Assembly: GCF_000337915.1 (NCBI RefSeq)
Contig: NZ_AOJE01000012.1
Location: 82,842 to 133,110, forward strand
Direction of reading: 5' to 3'
Length of the DNA: 50,269 nt
Origin: Halorubrum saccharovorum DSM 1137
GTDB lineage: Archaea > Halobacteriota > Halobacteria > Halobacteriales > Haloferacaceae
Positions 8,544 through 17,086 of the stretch are shown piece by piece. A model generated the notes under the pieces. It saw only the letters and a program-made list of their open reading frames with translations, ran no database searches and had not been told where the DNA came from. A program made the position numbers and the translations under genes. How positions within the stretch are numbered: position 1 is the first letter of the stretch; each line of letters begins with the position of its first letter.

Positions 8544-8614
8544 TGCACCGGCCGAGATTTGAACTCGGGTTGCAACCATGGCAAGGTTGCGTGATACCAC
8601 TACACTACCGGTGC
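8544..8614 (-). tRNA. tRNA-Gly (GCC)
   Basis: On the minus strand a complete 71-base cloverleaf can be drawn: acceptor GCACCGG pairs with CCGGTGC followed by discriminator A; the D arm has TAGTGTAGTGGTATCA; the anticodon arm is CAACC-TTGCCAT-GGTTG, giving anticodon GCC (glycine); the T arm is CCGAG-TTCAAAT-CTCGG. The 3' CCA is not encoded and there is no intron. Confidence 0.96.
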
Positions 8615-8715
8615 GTGCTTCGCACTCGGTGATTGGTCGGAGGATTACTTAAACCTGTCACATCCGACCGACGGCGGGGGCTGCGACGGGGGGCACAGCG
8701 AGCAGATTTCGCGAC

Positions 8716-9411
8716 TCACACCCCGCGCGTCGCCGCGATGTCGTCGCCGTGTTCCGCTACGAGGTCGGCGAACGCGGTCGCCTCCGCCTCCTCCTGTGTC
8801 CCGTCGTCCCGCCGGTCGCGCACCCGGCGTTTGATCGCGCGGAGCGCGTCCGGCTTCCCCCTCCCGATCGCGTTCGCGACCGATCGGGGGTCGTCGACGA
8901 CCCGAGAGACGAGTCCGGTCCGGAGCGCCTCGTCGGCGTCGAGCACGCGGCCCGACAGCGCGAAGTCGAGCGCGTCGCCCTCGCCCATCACCCGCGGGAG
9001 GCGGACCGTTCCGCCCCACGCGCCGAACAGCCCGAACTCCACGCCGGGCTCCGCGAACGTCGCCGCGGGCGTTGCGACGCGGAGGTCCGCCGCGAGCGCG
9101 AGTTCGACTCCGCCGCCGCGGGCCGCGCCGTCGATCCCGCAGACGACCACCGTCTCGGCGTCCGCGATCGCTCGGGCCGTGCGCTGGCCGGCGCGGGCGA
9201 ACGACGCCGGGTCGTCGAGGGCGGCGACCACGTCGAGGTCGGCGCCGGCACAGAACGCCTCGCCGGCGCCGCGGAGGTAGGTCACGGGCGCGTCGGCCTC
9301 GGCGACGGCGGTGCGGAGCGCGGTCAGGTCCTCGGGTCGCAGGGCGTTTCGACGCGCCGGGCGGTCGATCGTCACGACGCGGACCGCGTCGTCGTCTCGG
9401 GTGCGAATCAC
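8716..9411 (-). CDS. enoyl-CoA hydratase/isomerase family protein
   Basis: 231-residue crotonase-fold protein. CoA/oxyanion features are present: RNALRPEDLTALRTAV, AFCAGADLDVV (first oxyanion-hole segment) and IDGAARGGGVELALAADLRVAT (second, with the first catalytic Glu in GGGVEL). The second Glu of true hydratases, usually in a P-E-x-x-x-G motif, is replaced: the aligned segment reads EPGVEFGLFGAWGG. Crotonases lacking it are often isomerases, thioesterases or decarboxylases, so hydratase activity should not be assumed. The C-terminal helix is shorter than usual. The gene stands alone between tRNA-Gly and a divergent hypothetical gene. Confidence 0.85.
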   Translation of the reverse strand: MIRTRDDDAVRVVTIDRPARRNALRPEDLTALRTAVAEADAPVTYLRGAGEAFCAGADLDVVAALDDPASFARAGQRTARAIADAETVVVCGIDGAARGGGVELALAADLRVATPAATFAEPGVEFGLFGAWGGTVRLPRVMGEGDALDFALSGRVLDADEALRTGLVSRVVDDPRSVANAIGRGKPDALRAIKRRVRDRRDDGTQEEAEATAFADLVAEHGDDIAATRGV

Positions 9412-9470
9412 ACCGTGGTATCCCGGTCGTTTCCAAAGGTCTTTGCCCCTCGATCGACTACCGTTACGTA

Positions 9471-10136
9471 ATGGACGATGCCGCGCGAGCGCGTGACGCC
9501 GCGTCTGAGGCGCTCGCCGACGTCGAGCCCGATAAGCTGCGTGAGGCCCTCGAAGACCGGATCGCGAACGCCGCCGTGACCCCGGGCGTGCTGGCGCTGG
9601 TCACCGCTCGCGCGGTCGACCCCGAGGTCGACCCCGACGCGGTGGTCGACCGGGCCGCCGGCGTCCAACTCATCTACGAGGGGCTCCGGCTCACCCGGTC
9701 GGTGGCCCACGAGGAGCCCTGGGAGGCCGCGGCCACGCAGGAGACGGACATCGACGCCGACATGGACGTGTTGACCGCCGACGTGCTCGTCTCGCGCGGG
9801 TTCGCCCTGCTCGCGTGTACCGACGCCGCGGCGGCCGCGGTCGGGGTCGTACGCGCGTTCGGCCGCGACCAGACGCTCCGCGACCGCGAGGGGACCGACC
9901 CCACCGCGGCGACCGCGCTCGATCGGAACCTGGAGATCGACGCCCTCGAACTCGCGGTCGTCGCCGGCACCACCGCCGTCGGCGGCGACCCGCCCGAGGA
10001 GCTGTTGACGTACGCCCGCGACTTGGCGGCCGACTACGACGGCGGATTCCCTCCGTCTGGACGCGCGCTTCCCGAGGCCACGGCCGACCGGATCGCCGAC
10101 ATCTCCGACCGGGCCGTGAGCGCGACCGATCGGTGA
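9471..10136 (+). CDS. haloarchaeal hypothetical protein, all-helical (DUF7114-like)
   Basis: 221-residue acidic, Ala-rich, mostly helical soluble protein without signal peptide or membrane segment. I believe it belongs to a family conserved in haloarchaea (possibly DUF7114), but no catalytic motif is evident. The order of helices, with QLIYEGLRLTRSVAHEEPWE followed by DMDVLTADVLVSRGFALLACTDAAAAAV, faintly recalls the first half of a polyprenyl-diphosphate synthase, without its DDxxD motifs; this is only an impression. The ATG at 9471 is 59 bases from the divergent crotonase gene, so both promoters share that gap. tRNA-Thr follows on the same strand. Confidence 0.75.
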   Translation: MDDAARARDAASEALADVEPDKLREALEDRIANAAVTPGVLALVTARAVDPEVDPDAVVDRAAGVQLIYEGLRLTRSVAHEEPWEAAATQETDIDADMDVLTADVLVSRGFALLACTDAAAAAVGVVRAFGRDQTLRDREGTDPTAATALDRNLEIDALELAVVAGTTAVGGDPPEELLTYARDLAADYDGGFPPSGRALPEATADRIADISDRAVSATDR

Positions 10137-10229
10137 GTCGCCCGACGGCGGCGGAGCGGTGTGTGTCCGCCTGACGGAACGCCCCCGAATCGAAACCCCT
10201 AAAGTCGACTCCCGACAACGACTGATTGC

Positions 10230-10301
10230 GCCTGGGTAGCTTAGCGGTAAAGCGCGTCCTTGGTAAGGACGAGACCCCGAGTTCAAATCTCGGCCTAGGC
10301 T
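10230..10301 (+). tRNA. tRNA-Thr (GGT)
   Basis: A complete 72-base cloverleaf: acceptor GCCTGGG pairs with CCTAGGC (one G-U), discriminator T; D arm TAGCTTAGCGGTAAAGC; anticodon stem CGTCC/GGACG with loop TTGGTAA, giving anticodon GGT (threonine); T arm CCGAG-TTCAAAT-CTCGG. No intron and no encoded CCA. A weak TATA-like CCTAAAG about 30 bases upstream fits a promoter. Confidence 0.95.
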
Positions 10302-10396
10302 CTTCCCGCAGTTCTTCGATCGAATAGCCGCGTCCTCGCAGGCCCTTCCGACCGCCGGCCGCAAACCCGATACGCGTCGCCACTAACACCTCCCGT

Positions 10397-11089
10397 ATGA
10401 CCGTCACCTTCGCCGATCTCTTCGATCGGGCCGCCGAGTACGACGCGGACGCCGAGGCGGTGAGCGCGGCGCTCGCCGATCGTCGGTCGAACTCCAGGGG
10501 GGGCTCCGGGGAAACCGCCGAGGGCGACGCCGACCTCCCGCCCGTCGACCGCGATCCGAGCCCGGCCCGCGTCGCCGTCGACGCCGACGCCCTCGCGGCC
10601 GACCTCCTCGTCGGCGGGGCGGCCCGCGAGGCGCTCGATGCGCTGCGATCGCACGCGTGGACGACCCTCGTCGCCAGCGACGCGCTCCTCGACGACGCGG
10701 AGGCGGTGATCGCCTCGCTGGCGGACGACGGACTGGCGGCCGACTGGCGCGACGCGGTCGAGAGGTGGCGCGAGCCGACCCCACAGCCCGCGGGCGACCA
10801 CCCGGCGCTGGCGTCGGCGTACCGCGGCGGCGCGATGCAGGTCGTGAGCCTCGACCCGTCGCTCACGGGGGCCGAGGCCGCGGCCGCGCTCCGAGACCGG
10901 ATGAAGGTGAGCGTTCGCGAGCCGCGGGCGTTCGCGACCGTGTTCTCGCCGGCGGGGCTGTATCCGGAGGCCGTGGGCGGCGAGTATCCGGGGCCCGACC
11001 GCGACCCGCGCTCGATGGAGCCGGTACGGAGCGACGCGGACCGGCGTCCGGAGACGGATCCGGGCCCCGACGCGGACCAGCACGGATAA
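10397..11089 (+). CDS. haloarchaeal hypothetical protein, possibly PIN-like (DUF7384-like)
   Basis: 230-residue acidic protein. The middle part (about residues 58-130) reads ARVAVDADALAADLLVGGAAREALDALRSHAW and then TTLVASDALLDDAEAVI, which resembles the start of a PIN-domain fold (VDTNVL-like strand, then helix, then a strand with S-D), but I cannot confirm a full acidic nuclease site. A Gly/Ser/Asp-rich insertion lies at about 30-55 and a disordered Pro/Asp/Arg tail follows residue 190. It sits directly upstream of mutY, whose TATA box overlaps this gene's stop codon. The family assignment (DUF7384) is from memory and uncertain. Confidence 0.72.
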   Translation: MTVTFADLFDRAAEYDADAEAVSAALADRRSNSRGGSGETAEGDADLPPVDRDPSPARVAVDADALAADLLVGGAAREALDALRSHAWTTLVASDALLDDAEAVIASLADDGLAADWRDAVERWREPTPQPAGDHPALASAYRGGAMQVVSLDPSLTGAEAAAALRDRMKVSVREPRAFATVFSPAGLYPEAVGGEYPGPDRDPRSMEPVRSDADRRPETDPGPDADQHG

Positions 11090-11090
11090 A
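11084..11090 (+). promoter_or_regulatory. TATA box for mutY
   Basis: GGATAAA overlaps the TAA stop of the preceding gene and is centred about 27 bases before the ATG at 11115, the spacing expected for a leaderless transcript. mutY can therefore be transcribed on its own. Confidence 0.55.
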
Positions 11091-11114
11091 CCGCCGCCGA
11101 CCGGACCGACGGTA

Positions 11115-12068
11115 ATGACCGATTCGGACGCGTCCGGGGCGACCGCGGGCGTCGACGACGGCGACGCCCCCGCGCTGCCGGACGACCTCGGCGCGGTCCG
11201 CGAGGCGCTCGTCGACTGGTACGAGGCGGACCACCGAGCGTTCCCGTGGCGGCGCACCGAGGACCCCTACGAGATCCTCGTCAGCGAGGTGATGAGCCAG
11301 CAGACCCAGCTCGACCGGGTCGTCCCCGCGTGGGAGGACTTCGTCGAGGAGTGGCCGACGACCGCCGCCCTGGCCGACGCCGACCGCGGCGACGTGGTCG
11401 CGTTCTGGTCGGACCACTCGCTCGGCTACAACAACCGCGCGAAGTACCTCCACGAGGCCGCCGGACAGGTCGAAGACGACTACGACGGGGCGTTCCCCGA
11501 GACCCCCGCAGAGCTGCGGGAGCTGATGGGCGTCGGCCCCTACACCGCCAACGCGGTGGCGTCGTTCGCCTTTAACAACGGCGACGCCGTCGTCGACACC
11601 AACGTGAAGCGGGTGCTCCACCGCGCGTTCGCAGTGCCGGACGACGACGACGCGTTCGCGCGGGTCGCCTCGCGCGTGATGCCCGACGGTGGCTCCCGCG
11701 TCTGGAACAACGCGATCATGGAGCTCGGCGGCGTCGCCTGCGGGACCACGCCGCGCTGTGACGAGGTCGGCTGTCCGTGGCGGCGGTGGTGTCACGCCTA
11801 CGAGACCGGCGACTTCACCGCGCCCGACGTGCCCGAGCAGCCGAGCTTCGAGGGGAGCCGCCGGCAGTTCCGCGGGCGGATCGTTCGGCTCCTCGGCGAA
11901 CGCGACGAGATGGAGCTGGACGCGCTCGGCCACCGGATTCGCGTGGACTACGCGCCCGGCGGCGAGCACGGGCGGGAGTGGCTTCGCGACCTCCTCTCAG
12001 ACCTTTCCGACGACGGACTCGTCCGGATCGAGGAAGGGAGCGATCGGACGGTCGCCCGTCTCCGGTAG
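11115..12068 (+). CDS. mutY: A/G-specific adenine glycosylase MutY
   Basis: 317-residue base-excision repair enzyme removing adenine opposite 8-oxoguanine. The HhH-GPD core carries EDPYEILVSEVMSQQTQLDRVV (catalytic Glu in SEVMSQQT), the helix-hairpin-helix LMGVGPYTANAVASFAF and the catalytic Asp in AVVDTNVKRV. The iron-sulfur loop reads CGTTPRCDEVGCPWRRWC: four Cys with C-x5-C-x4-C-x5-C spacing instead of the textbook C-x6-C-x2-C-x5-C. The C-terminal 90 residues form a small winged-helix-like region (RIVRLLGERDEMELDALGHRI), shorter than the bacterial Nudix-like 8-oxoG-recognition domain. It ends about 35 bases before the convergent histidine kinase gene. Confidence 0.94.
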   Translation: MTDSDASGATAGVDDGDAPALPDDLGAVREALVDWYEADHRAFPWRRTEDPYEILVSEVMSQQTQLDRVVPAWEDFVEEWPTTAALADADRGDVVAFWSDHSLGYNNRAKYLHEAAGQVEDDYDGAFPETPAELRELMGVGPYTANAVASFAFNNGDAVVDTNVKRVLHRAFAVPDDDDAFARVASRVMPDGGSRVWNNAIMELGGVACGTTPRCDEVGCPWRRWCHAYETGDFTAPDVPEQPSFEGSRRQFRGRIVRLLGERDEMELDALGHRIRVDYAPGGEHGREWLRDLLSDLSDDGLVRIEEGSDRTVARLR

Positions 12069-12104
12069 CCCGGTTCGGATCCGCGGCGCGGCTCCCGTGA
12101 GGGC

Positions 12105-15100
12105 CTAATCGACCGATTGCCCCGACTGCCGCTCGTCCGGTGTGAGTCCCGACGCCTCCTCCCCGGACGGAGCGGGCGGTTTCCCGGGCAGTCGGAGAAC
12201 GACGGTCGTCCCGGCTGTCGGTGTCTGGTCGCGGCGTATCTCTCCGCCGGACGACTCGACGATCCACCTGGCTAGCCAGAGGCCGAGGCCGCTACCGTGG
12301 TTCAATTGGGAGATGTCCGTTTCGCCGGACACGACCGCCCACTCGCTGTCGGGGATCCCCGGGCCGTTGTCACGGACCCGGATCTCCGTCCAGTCGCTCT
12401 CGTTCGGAACGCTCTGAGCGCGGATTGTAACTGCCGGGACCTCCGCATCTGCGTGCTCTATCGCGTTTTCGATCAGCTCTTCGAGCGCACGGGTGATGTC
12501 CTCGCTTCCGTTCGCCCACAGCTCCCCTGGAACGTCTAGCTCGATGTCGGCGTCCGGGTGCTCCGTCCGCTGTTCGGCGACCGCCTTCCGGAGCCGCGGG
12601 ACGAGGTCTATCACGCGGGTGTCGCGCTCGCGTCCGCCCAGGACGCGTTCGAGCTCTTGGGCTTTCTCGCCCAGCATCGCCACGTCTTCGGCGTTCGCGC
12701 GAAGCCGCTCTGCGTGTTCGATAAGCGCCGGGTCGTCGATCTGATCGGCCAGGTGCGCCGCCAGTCCCATCACGACGTTCATGTCGTTGCGCAGGTTGTG
12801 GCGCAGCACCCGATTGAGCACTTGCAAGTAGCGTTCGCGCTCTTTCTGGTCCGTGATGTCCGTGTACACCGCGAACGCGAACTGGTCGTCGTCGAGCGAG
12901 TAGGGAATGCTTCGAACGAGGAAGTCGCGACGACCGTCCGCCGTCTTCCGTTGGACGTCGACGCGGACCTGCTCGTCCGTCTGCGTGCTCTCGTAGAGGA
13001 TACCGGCGTCCGGCGACCGTTCGTCCGGTACGACGAGCGCGTTCAGATTCGCGCCGCGAGCGCGCTCTTTCCCGTAGCCGAAGGTGTCGGCGAAGGCCGG
13101 GTTGCCGTATTCGACGACCGGCACCTCGCCGTCGAACCGCACCTCGACCACTGGGTCGGGGAGGTTCTCGAAGAGCTCTCGAAACCGCTCGCGCTCGGCT
13201 TCGAGTGAGGTCCGAGTTTCCGCGAGTTCGCTGATGTCGTGTAACACGGCCGCGATCGCCGCGTCTCCGCGCTCCGTCGTCGTCGACGAGAACTCGAACT
13301 GAACGGGCCGCAGTTCCCCGTCAGCAAGTCGCACCTCGGTCTCTACCGTCCGCCGGCTTTCGGGTGACGCCGCCCGCGCTTCTCGAAGCGCCGTTTCGAA
13401 CGACGAGCCCTCGCTCCCGGACACGAGACCCGTGAGGGGCGTACCGGTGATTTGGTCGGGCTCGCGTCCGAGGTACGTTGCCAACGACCGCGTGACGAAC
13501 GTGAACGCGCCGTCATCGTCCAGCAGGAAGACCTTCTCGTCGAGGTGGTCGAGGATCCGGTGGAGCTGTCGCATCTCGGTCTCCCGGTCGAGGCGGTCGA
13601 ACGCGCTCGCCGCCGTGACCGCCAAGAGCTCGACGAGCGCGGCGTCTTCGTCTCCGAACGCGTTCGGCGCCGTCGCGCCGACGCCGAGCATCCCGTGATC
13701 GTCCAGCGGGATGAACATCGCCGATTCGACCCGTCCGTACCCGATGTCCGTCGCGTCAGCGAGGTCGTCGATGACGACCGGCTCCTGAGACTGGAACGCG
13801 CCTCCGATCGGTCCTTCGTCGTCGTCGAAGGTCGGCGGATCGGGGACCTGCGCGTGCGCTTGCGGGGAGTACCGCGTCGGGGGCAACGTCCCGGTTTCGG
13901 CGTCGTGAAGCCGGACCGACGTGATATCGTACTCGAAGACCCGCTCCAGCTCGTCGATGATCGCCGTGAGGAGTTCGTCCTCGTTCGCCGCCTCGATGAA
14001 CGCCCGGGATGCGGAAACGAGCGCGTTGAGCGTCTGCTCGCGCTCCTTGGGCTCGGTTATGTCCCGGGCCGCGCCCCGGATCCTTACCACGTCGCCGCCG
14101 CTGTCGGTGATCGGCACCCCCTGAACACGGAGCCAGCGCAGTTCGCCCTCGGACTTCCAGTACCGGAGCTCCACGTCGAACGCCTCTTCGGATTCGATGG
14201 CCTCCTCGACGGCGTGCTCGACGGTCGGACGGTCCGCCTCGTGATAGACGTCGAGCGCTTCGTCGAGCGGTGGTTCCGTCTCGTACTCGACGCCGAGGAG
14301 GTCGAAGAGATGATCCGTCCAGAAGACCTCGTCCGTCGCCACGTCGATCTCCCACCCGCCGACCTCGGCGACGCGTTCGGTTTGGTTGAGCAGGTTCCGG
14401 AACCGTTCGAGTTCGCGCTCGTGCGCCTTGCGTTTCGTGATGTCCGTGAAATACACCGACAGCCCCTCTTCGTCGGGGTACGCTCGAACCTCGAACCAGA
14501 CGTCTAGGGGTTCGAAATACTCCTCGAAGGAGACGGACATCTGCGTCTGGAAGGCCTCGTGATACTTCTCGAAGAACGCCGTCTCGACGGCTTCGGGGAC
14601 GTTCTCCCAGAGGTGTCGCCCCACGACGCCGGCGTCGTCGCCGAGCCCCATCGCCCGGCGAAGCACATCCGCCCCCACGTCGTTGACGTAGGTGACGCGC
14701 CAGTCGGTGTCGAGGGTGAAGAACGCGTCGTCCACCCGCTCAAGCGTTCGCTTGAGCCTGTCTCGCGTCGCCGCGAGCTCTCGGCGGTACTCGCGCTGTT
14801 CGAGCTGTTGACGCAGCCACTGCGCCATGATCTCGATGAGGGCCTGTTCCTCGTCGCTGAACCCGGATTGCCGGGGGTCGCGGTCCGCGAAACACAACGT
14901 GCCGTACAGCTCGCCGTTGACGTCGATACGGGCGCCCATATAGCAGCCCAGATCGAACGTTTCGAACGCGGGGTCGTCCCTCATTTCCTCCGGGGCATTC
15001 TGTAACGCCAGTGGCGAGTCAGTATCGGCGTCGATGGTTCGGCGACAGTACGTCTGCGACAGGTCACTGGTGATCCCCGCCTGAATCAGTTCGTGGTCGC

Positions 15101-15704
15101 CCTGTGCCGCCACGACTTCGAAATCGGCCGAGTCCTCGTCGGTGCGAGCGAGAAAAGCGATGTCCATCCCGAACACGTCGGCGCCGAACGCGAGCAGTTG
15201 GTGGACCCGGTCCGTGAACGTCGAGTCCGGATCCGACGTGATTCGGTGAAGCCGCTGGAGGCTTTCCTGACTGGCCTGTAGTCTCGATTCGTAGTTTCGG
15301 CGCTCACGGACCTGCGAGACGACGGACTCGATCTGATTGGCGACGAACCCCTCGTGGACCTCGCCGTTCGTCATCTCGACGATGCCGGTCGCCGAGCTGT
15401 CGAGCACGTGGTCCGCGTGTGCCCTCCCGGTCGCGAGCAAAACCGGAATCTCCGGATGGTCGGATCGCAACGCCGAGAGCGTTTCCACGCCGTCTACCGT
15501 CGGTGGACTGTGTCGCGTCACGACGCAATCGACGCGTTCGTCGGAGAGAACGGTTCGCGCGTCTTCGAGCGCCGGGGTCGTCTGAATGATAAAGTCGTCT
15601 CGTCCTTCGAAAGTGAGTTGCGAGGCGAGGTCGGTCCCGCTTCCGACCGACGGGTCAATCACCAGAATCCGAATGGCCTCACCGTGTATCCCCTCAGACG
15701 GCAT
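12105..15704 (-). CDS. multi-PAS/GAF sensor histidine kinase with pseudo-receiver domain
   Basis: 1199-residue cytoplasmic sensor kinase with no TM helix. Order of domains: receiver-like domain (about 10-130), GAF (160-300), PAS (318-425), PAS/PAC (435-550), GAF (560-705), PAS (712-828), PAS (838-952), HisKA-type dimerisation helix with the phospho-acceptor His969 in VLRHNLRND, and HATPase_c (about 1045-1175) with N-box ELIENAIEHA, G1 DNGPGIP and G2 GSGLGLWLAR. The receiver keeps Asp17 and Thr92 but the phosphorylation site is Arg64 (VVTRHSPPTVDG) and the conserved Lys is absent, so it cannot act as a normal phospho-receiver. The GAF and PAS domains point to intracellular signals such as redox, light or small molecules. 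A TATA-like element (about 15732-15742, minus) precedes it. No cognate regulator is adjacent. Confidence 0.93.
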   Translation of the reverse strand: MPSEGIHGEAIRILVIDPSVGSGTDLASQLTFEGRDDFIIQTTPALEDARTVLSDERVDCVVTRHSPPTVDGVETLSALRSDHPEIPVLLATGRAHADHVLDSSATGIVEMTNGEVHEGFVANQIESVVSQVRERRNYESRLQASQESLQRLHRITSDPDSTFTDRVHQLLAFGADVFGMDIAFLARTDEDSADFEVVAAQGDHELIQAGITSDLSQTYCRRTIDADTDSPLALQNAPEEMRDDPAFETFDLGCYMGARIDVNGELYGTLCFADRDPRQSGFSDEEQALIEIMAQWLRQQLEQREYRRELAATRDRLKRTLERVDDAFFTLDTDWRVTYVNDVGADVLRRAMGLGDDAGVVGRHLWENVPEAVETAFFEKYHEAFQTQMSVSFEEYFEPLDVWFEVRAYPDEEGLSVYFTDITKRKAHERELERFRNLLNQTERVAEVGGWEIDVATDEVFWTDHLFDLLGVEYETEPPLDEALDVYHEADRPTVEHAVEEAIESEEAFDVELRYWKSEGELRWLRVQGVPITDSGGDVVRIRGAARDITEPKEREQTLNALVSASRAFIEAANEDELLTAIIDELERVFEYDITSVRLHDAETGTLPPTRYSPQAHAQVPDPPTFDDDEGPIGGAFQSQEPVVIDDLADATDIGYGRVESAMFIPLDDHGMLGVGATAPNAFGDEDAALVELLAVTAASAFDRLDRETEMRQLHRILDHLDEKVFLLDDDGAFTFVTRSLATYLGREPDQITGTPLTGLVSGSEGSSFETALREARAASPESRRTVETEVRLADGELRPVQFEFSSTTTERGDAAIAAVLHDISELAETRTSLEAERERFRELFENLPDPVVEVRFDGEVPVVEYGNPAFADTFGYGKERARGANLNALVVPDERSPDAGILYESTQTDEQVRVDVQRKTADGRRDFLVRSIPYSLDDDQFAFAVYTDITDQKERERYLQVLNRVLRHNLRNDMNVVMGLAAHLADQIDDPALIEHAERLRANAEDVAMLGEKAQELERVLGGRERDTRVIDLVPRLRKAVAEQRTEHPDADIELDVPGELWANGSEDITRALEELIENAIEHADAEVPAVTIRAQSVPNESDWTEIRVRDNGPGIPDSEWAVVSGETDISQLNHGSGLGLWLARWIVESSGGEIRRDQTPTAGTTVVLRLPGKPPAPSGEEASGLTPDERQSGQSVD

Positions 15705-15916
15705 TTAGTGTAGAAAAATCGGTGTGAGTGTTCATAACTGTTCCGAGCGGGGAAGAGCGGATCGCGAACGCTGTTTCCGGTCTCGAACGCCCTTCCCTCG
15801 GACATCCGGCGAACACGGCCAGGAGCCGCGTCGCGGGCGCGTCGACGACCTCGCGGACGGCGGGAAATCGGCGGGGAACCGTCACCCGTTTATCGAGGGA
15901 GCCGGAACGATCGGCC

Positions 15917-16315
15917 ATGAGCGAGACCGTCGACGCCGACCTCTACACGCGGACGAAGGCCTTACTGGAGCCGGGTGACATCGAACTCGCCGGGTGTATC
16001 GTCCACACGACGCTCGGCGGACAGGAGGACTTGGAGATGCACGAGCTCACGGTCGCGATCAACGAGGTCATCGCCGACCGCGCCGGCAAGGGCGAGGCGT
16101 ACATCGAGGCCGGCAACGACGACGCGAACTTCTCGTCGAACCAGTTCCAGGGACTCACCCTCGACGACGAGGCGTTCGTCTGGGAGTGTCAACAGCTCCT
16201 CCGCGACGGCACCTTCGACCTCGTGTTCTACTACGAGGCGAACGTCGACCAGGAGGCGCTCGCGGGCGATCTGGTCGACCTCGACGGCGTCGATCGCGTG
16301 ACGCAGGTCCCCTGA
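15917..16315 (+). CDS. small haloarchaeal protein (DUF5778-like)
   Basis: 132-residue acidic soluble protein. It starts SETVDADLYTRTKALLEPGD and carries CIVHTTLGGQEDLEMHELT in the middle; a compact alpha/beta fold ends with LVFYYEANVDQEALA. I recognise it as a conserved haloarchaeal family (DUF5778, from memory), function unknown. An in-frame extension to 15728 is rejected because the upstream residues are Ser/Arg-rich and non-acidic. It lies 20 bases before the hydrolase gene on the same strand, so the two probably share a transcript. Confidence 0.8.
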   Translation: MSETVDADLYTRTKALLEPGDIELAGCIVHTTLGGQEDLEMHELTVAINEVIADRAGKGEAYIEAGNDDANFSSNQFQGLTLDDEAFVWECQQLLRDGTFDLVFYYEANVDQEALAGDLVDLDGVDRVTQVP

Positions 16316-16335
16316 CGTGGTAACCCGGTGAACCC

Positions 16336-17010
16336 GTGAGCGACACCGTCCTGATTCCCGGCGGCCGCGACGTGCGCGCCACCCTCGACACCGCCGCGAG
16401 CGGCAGCGGAGAAGGGGGCGACGCCGCCGCCATCGACGCCGCCACCGGCGACGGTCCTCGCGCCGACGCGGTCGTCGTCGCCTGCCCGCCGCATCCGCGA
16501 CACGGGGGACACCGCGGCGACGAGCGCCTGACCGCCGTCAGCGACGCCCTGGCCGATCGGGGGATCGACTGCCTCCGGTTCGACTACGGCGACTGGGACG
16601 AGGGGTACGGCGAGACCACCGACGCCGACAACGCGGTCGGCTGGGCGACGGAGCGCTACGAGCGCGTGGGGCTGTTCGGCTTCTCGTTCGGGGGGACGAT
16701 CGCGCTCGTCACGGCGGCGTCCCGACCAGGACTCGCCGGCGTCTGCGCGCTCGCGCCGACCGCGCGGCTGAACCCCGACGTCGACGCGGTCGCGGCGCTC
16801 GACGATATCGGCGATCTCGGCGTCCCGGCCCGGGTTCTGTACGCGACCCGCGACTCGACGGCCGACTGGGAGCCCGTGGTGGAGCGGGCCGAGGAGCTGG
16901 GGATCGAGACGGTCGCGTTCGAGTCGGACCACTTCTTCGTGGGGCGATCCGGTGACGTGGGCGAGGAAGCGGCGGCGTTTCTCGGGCCGCGGCTTCGAGA
17001 GGGTGAATAG
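16336..17010 (+). CDS. alpha/beta hydrolase (dienelactone-hydrolase-like)
   Basis: 224-residue alpha/beta hydrolase of the small serine type. Nucleophile elbow GFSFGG (about residue 117), acid residue in ATRDSTADW (about 182), catalytic His in ESDHFFVG (about 207); CPPHPRHGGHRGDERL forms the oxyanion/HGG-like segment near residue 52. A 25-residue Gly/Ala/Asp insertion lies near the N-terminus. It starts with GTG 21 bases after the DUF5778-like gene. The substrate is unknown; ester or dienelactone hydrolysis is only a family-level guess. Confidence 0.85.
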   Translation: MSDTVLIPGGRDVRATLDTAASGSGEGGDAAAIDAATGDGPRADAVVVACPPHPRHGGHRGDERLTAVSDALADRGIDCLRFDYGDWDEGYGETTDADNAVGWATERYERVGLFGFSFGGTIALVTAASRPGLAGVCALAPTARLNPDVDAVAALDDIGDLGVPARVLYATRDSTADWEPVVERAEELGIETVAFESDHFFVGRSGDVGEEAAAFLGPRLREGE

Positions 17011-17055
17011 CGATCGGTCTGTCCCGGGGGCAGTCGACCGCGAGCGACCTCAGAA

Positions 17056-17062
17056 CTTAATA
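17056..17062 (+). promoter_or_regulatory. TATA box for the orphan 270-residue protein
   Basis: CTTAATA is centred about 28 bases upstream of the ATG at 17087. It supports that start and a leaderless transcript separate from the upstream hydrolase. Confidence 0.6.
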
Positions 17063-17086
17063 CCCATCTGGGTTGACTATACCGAC

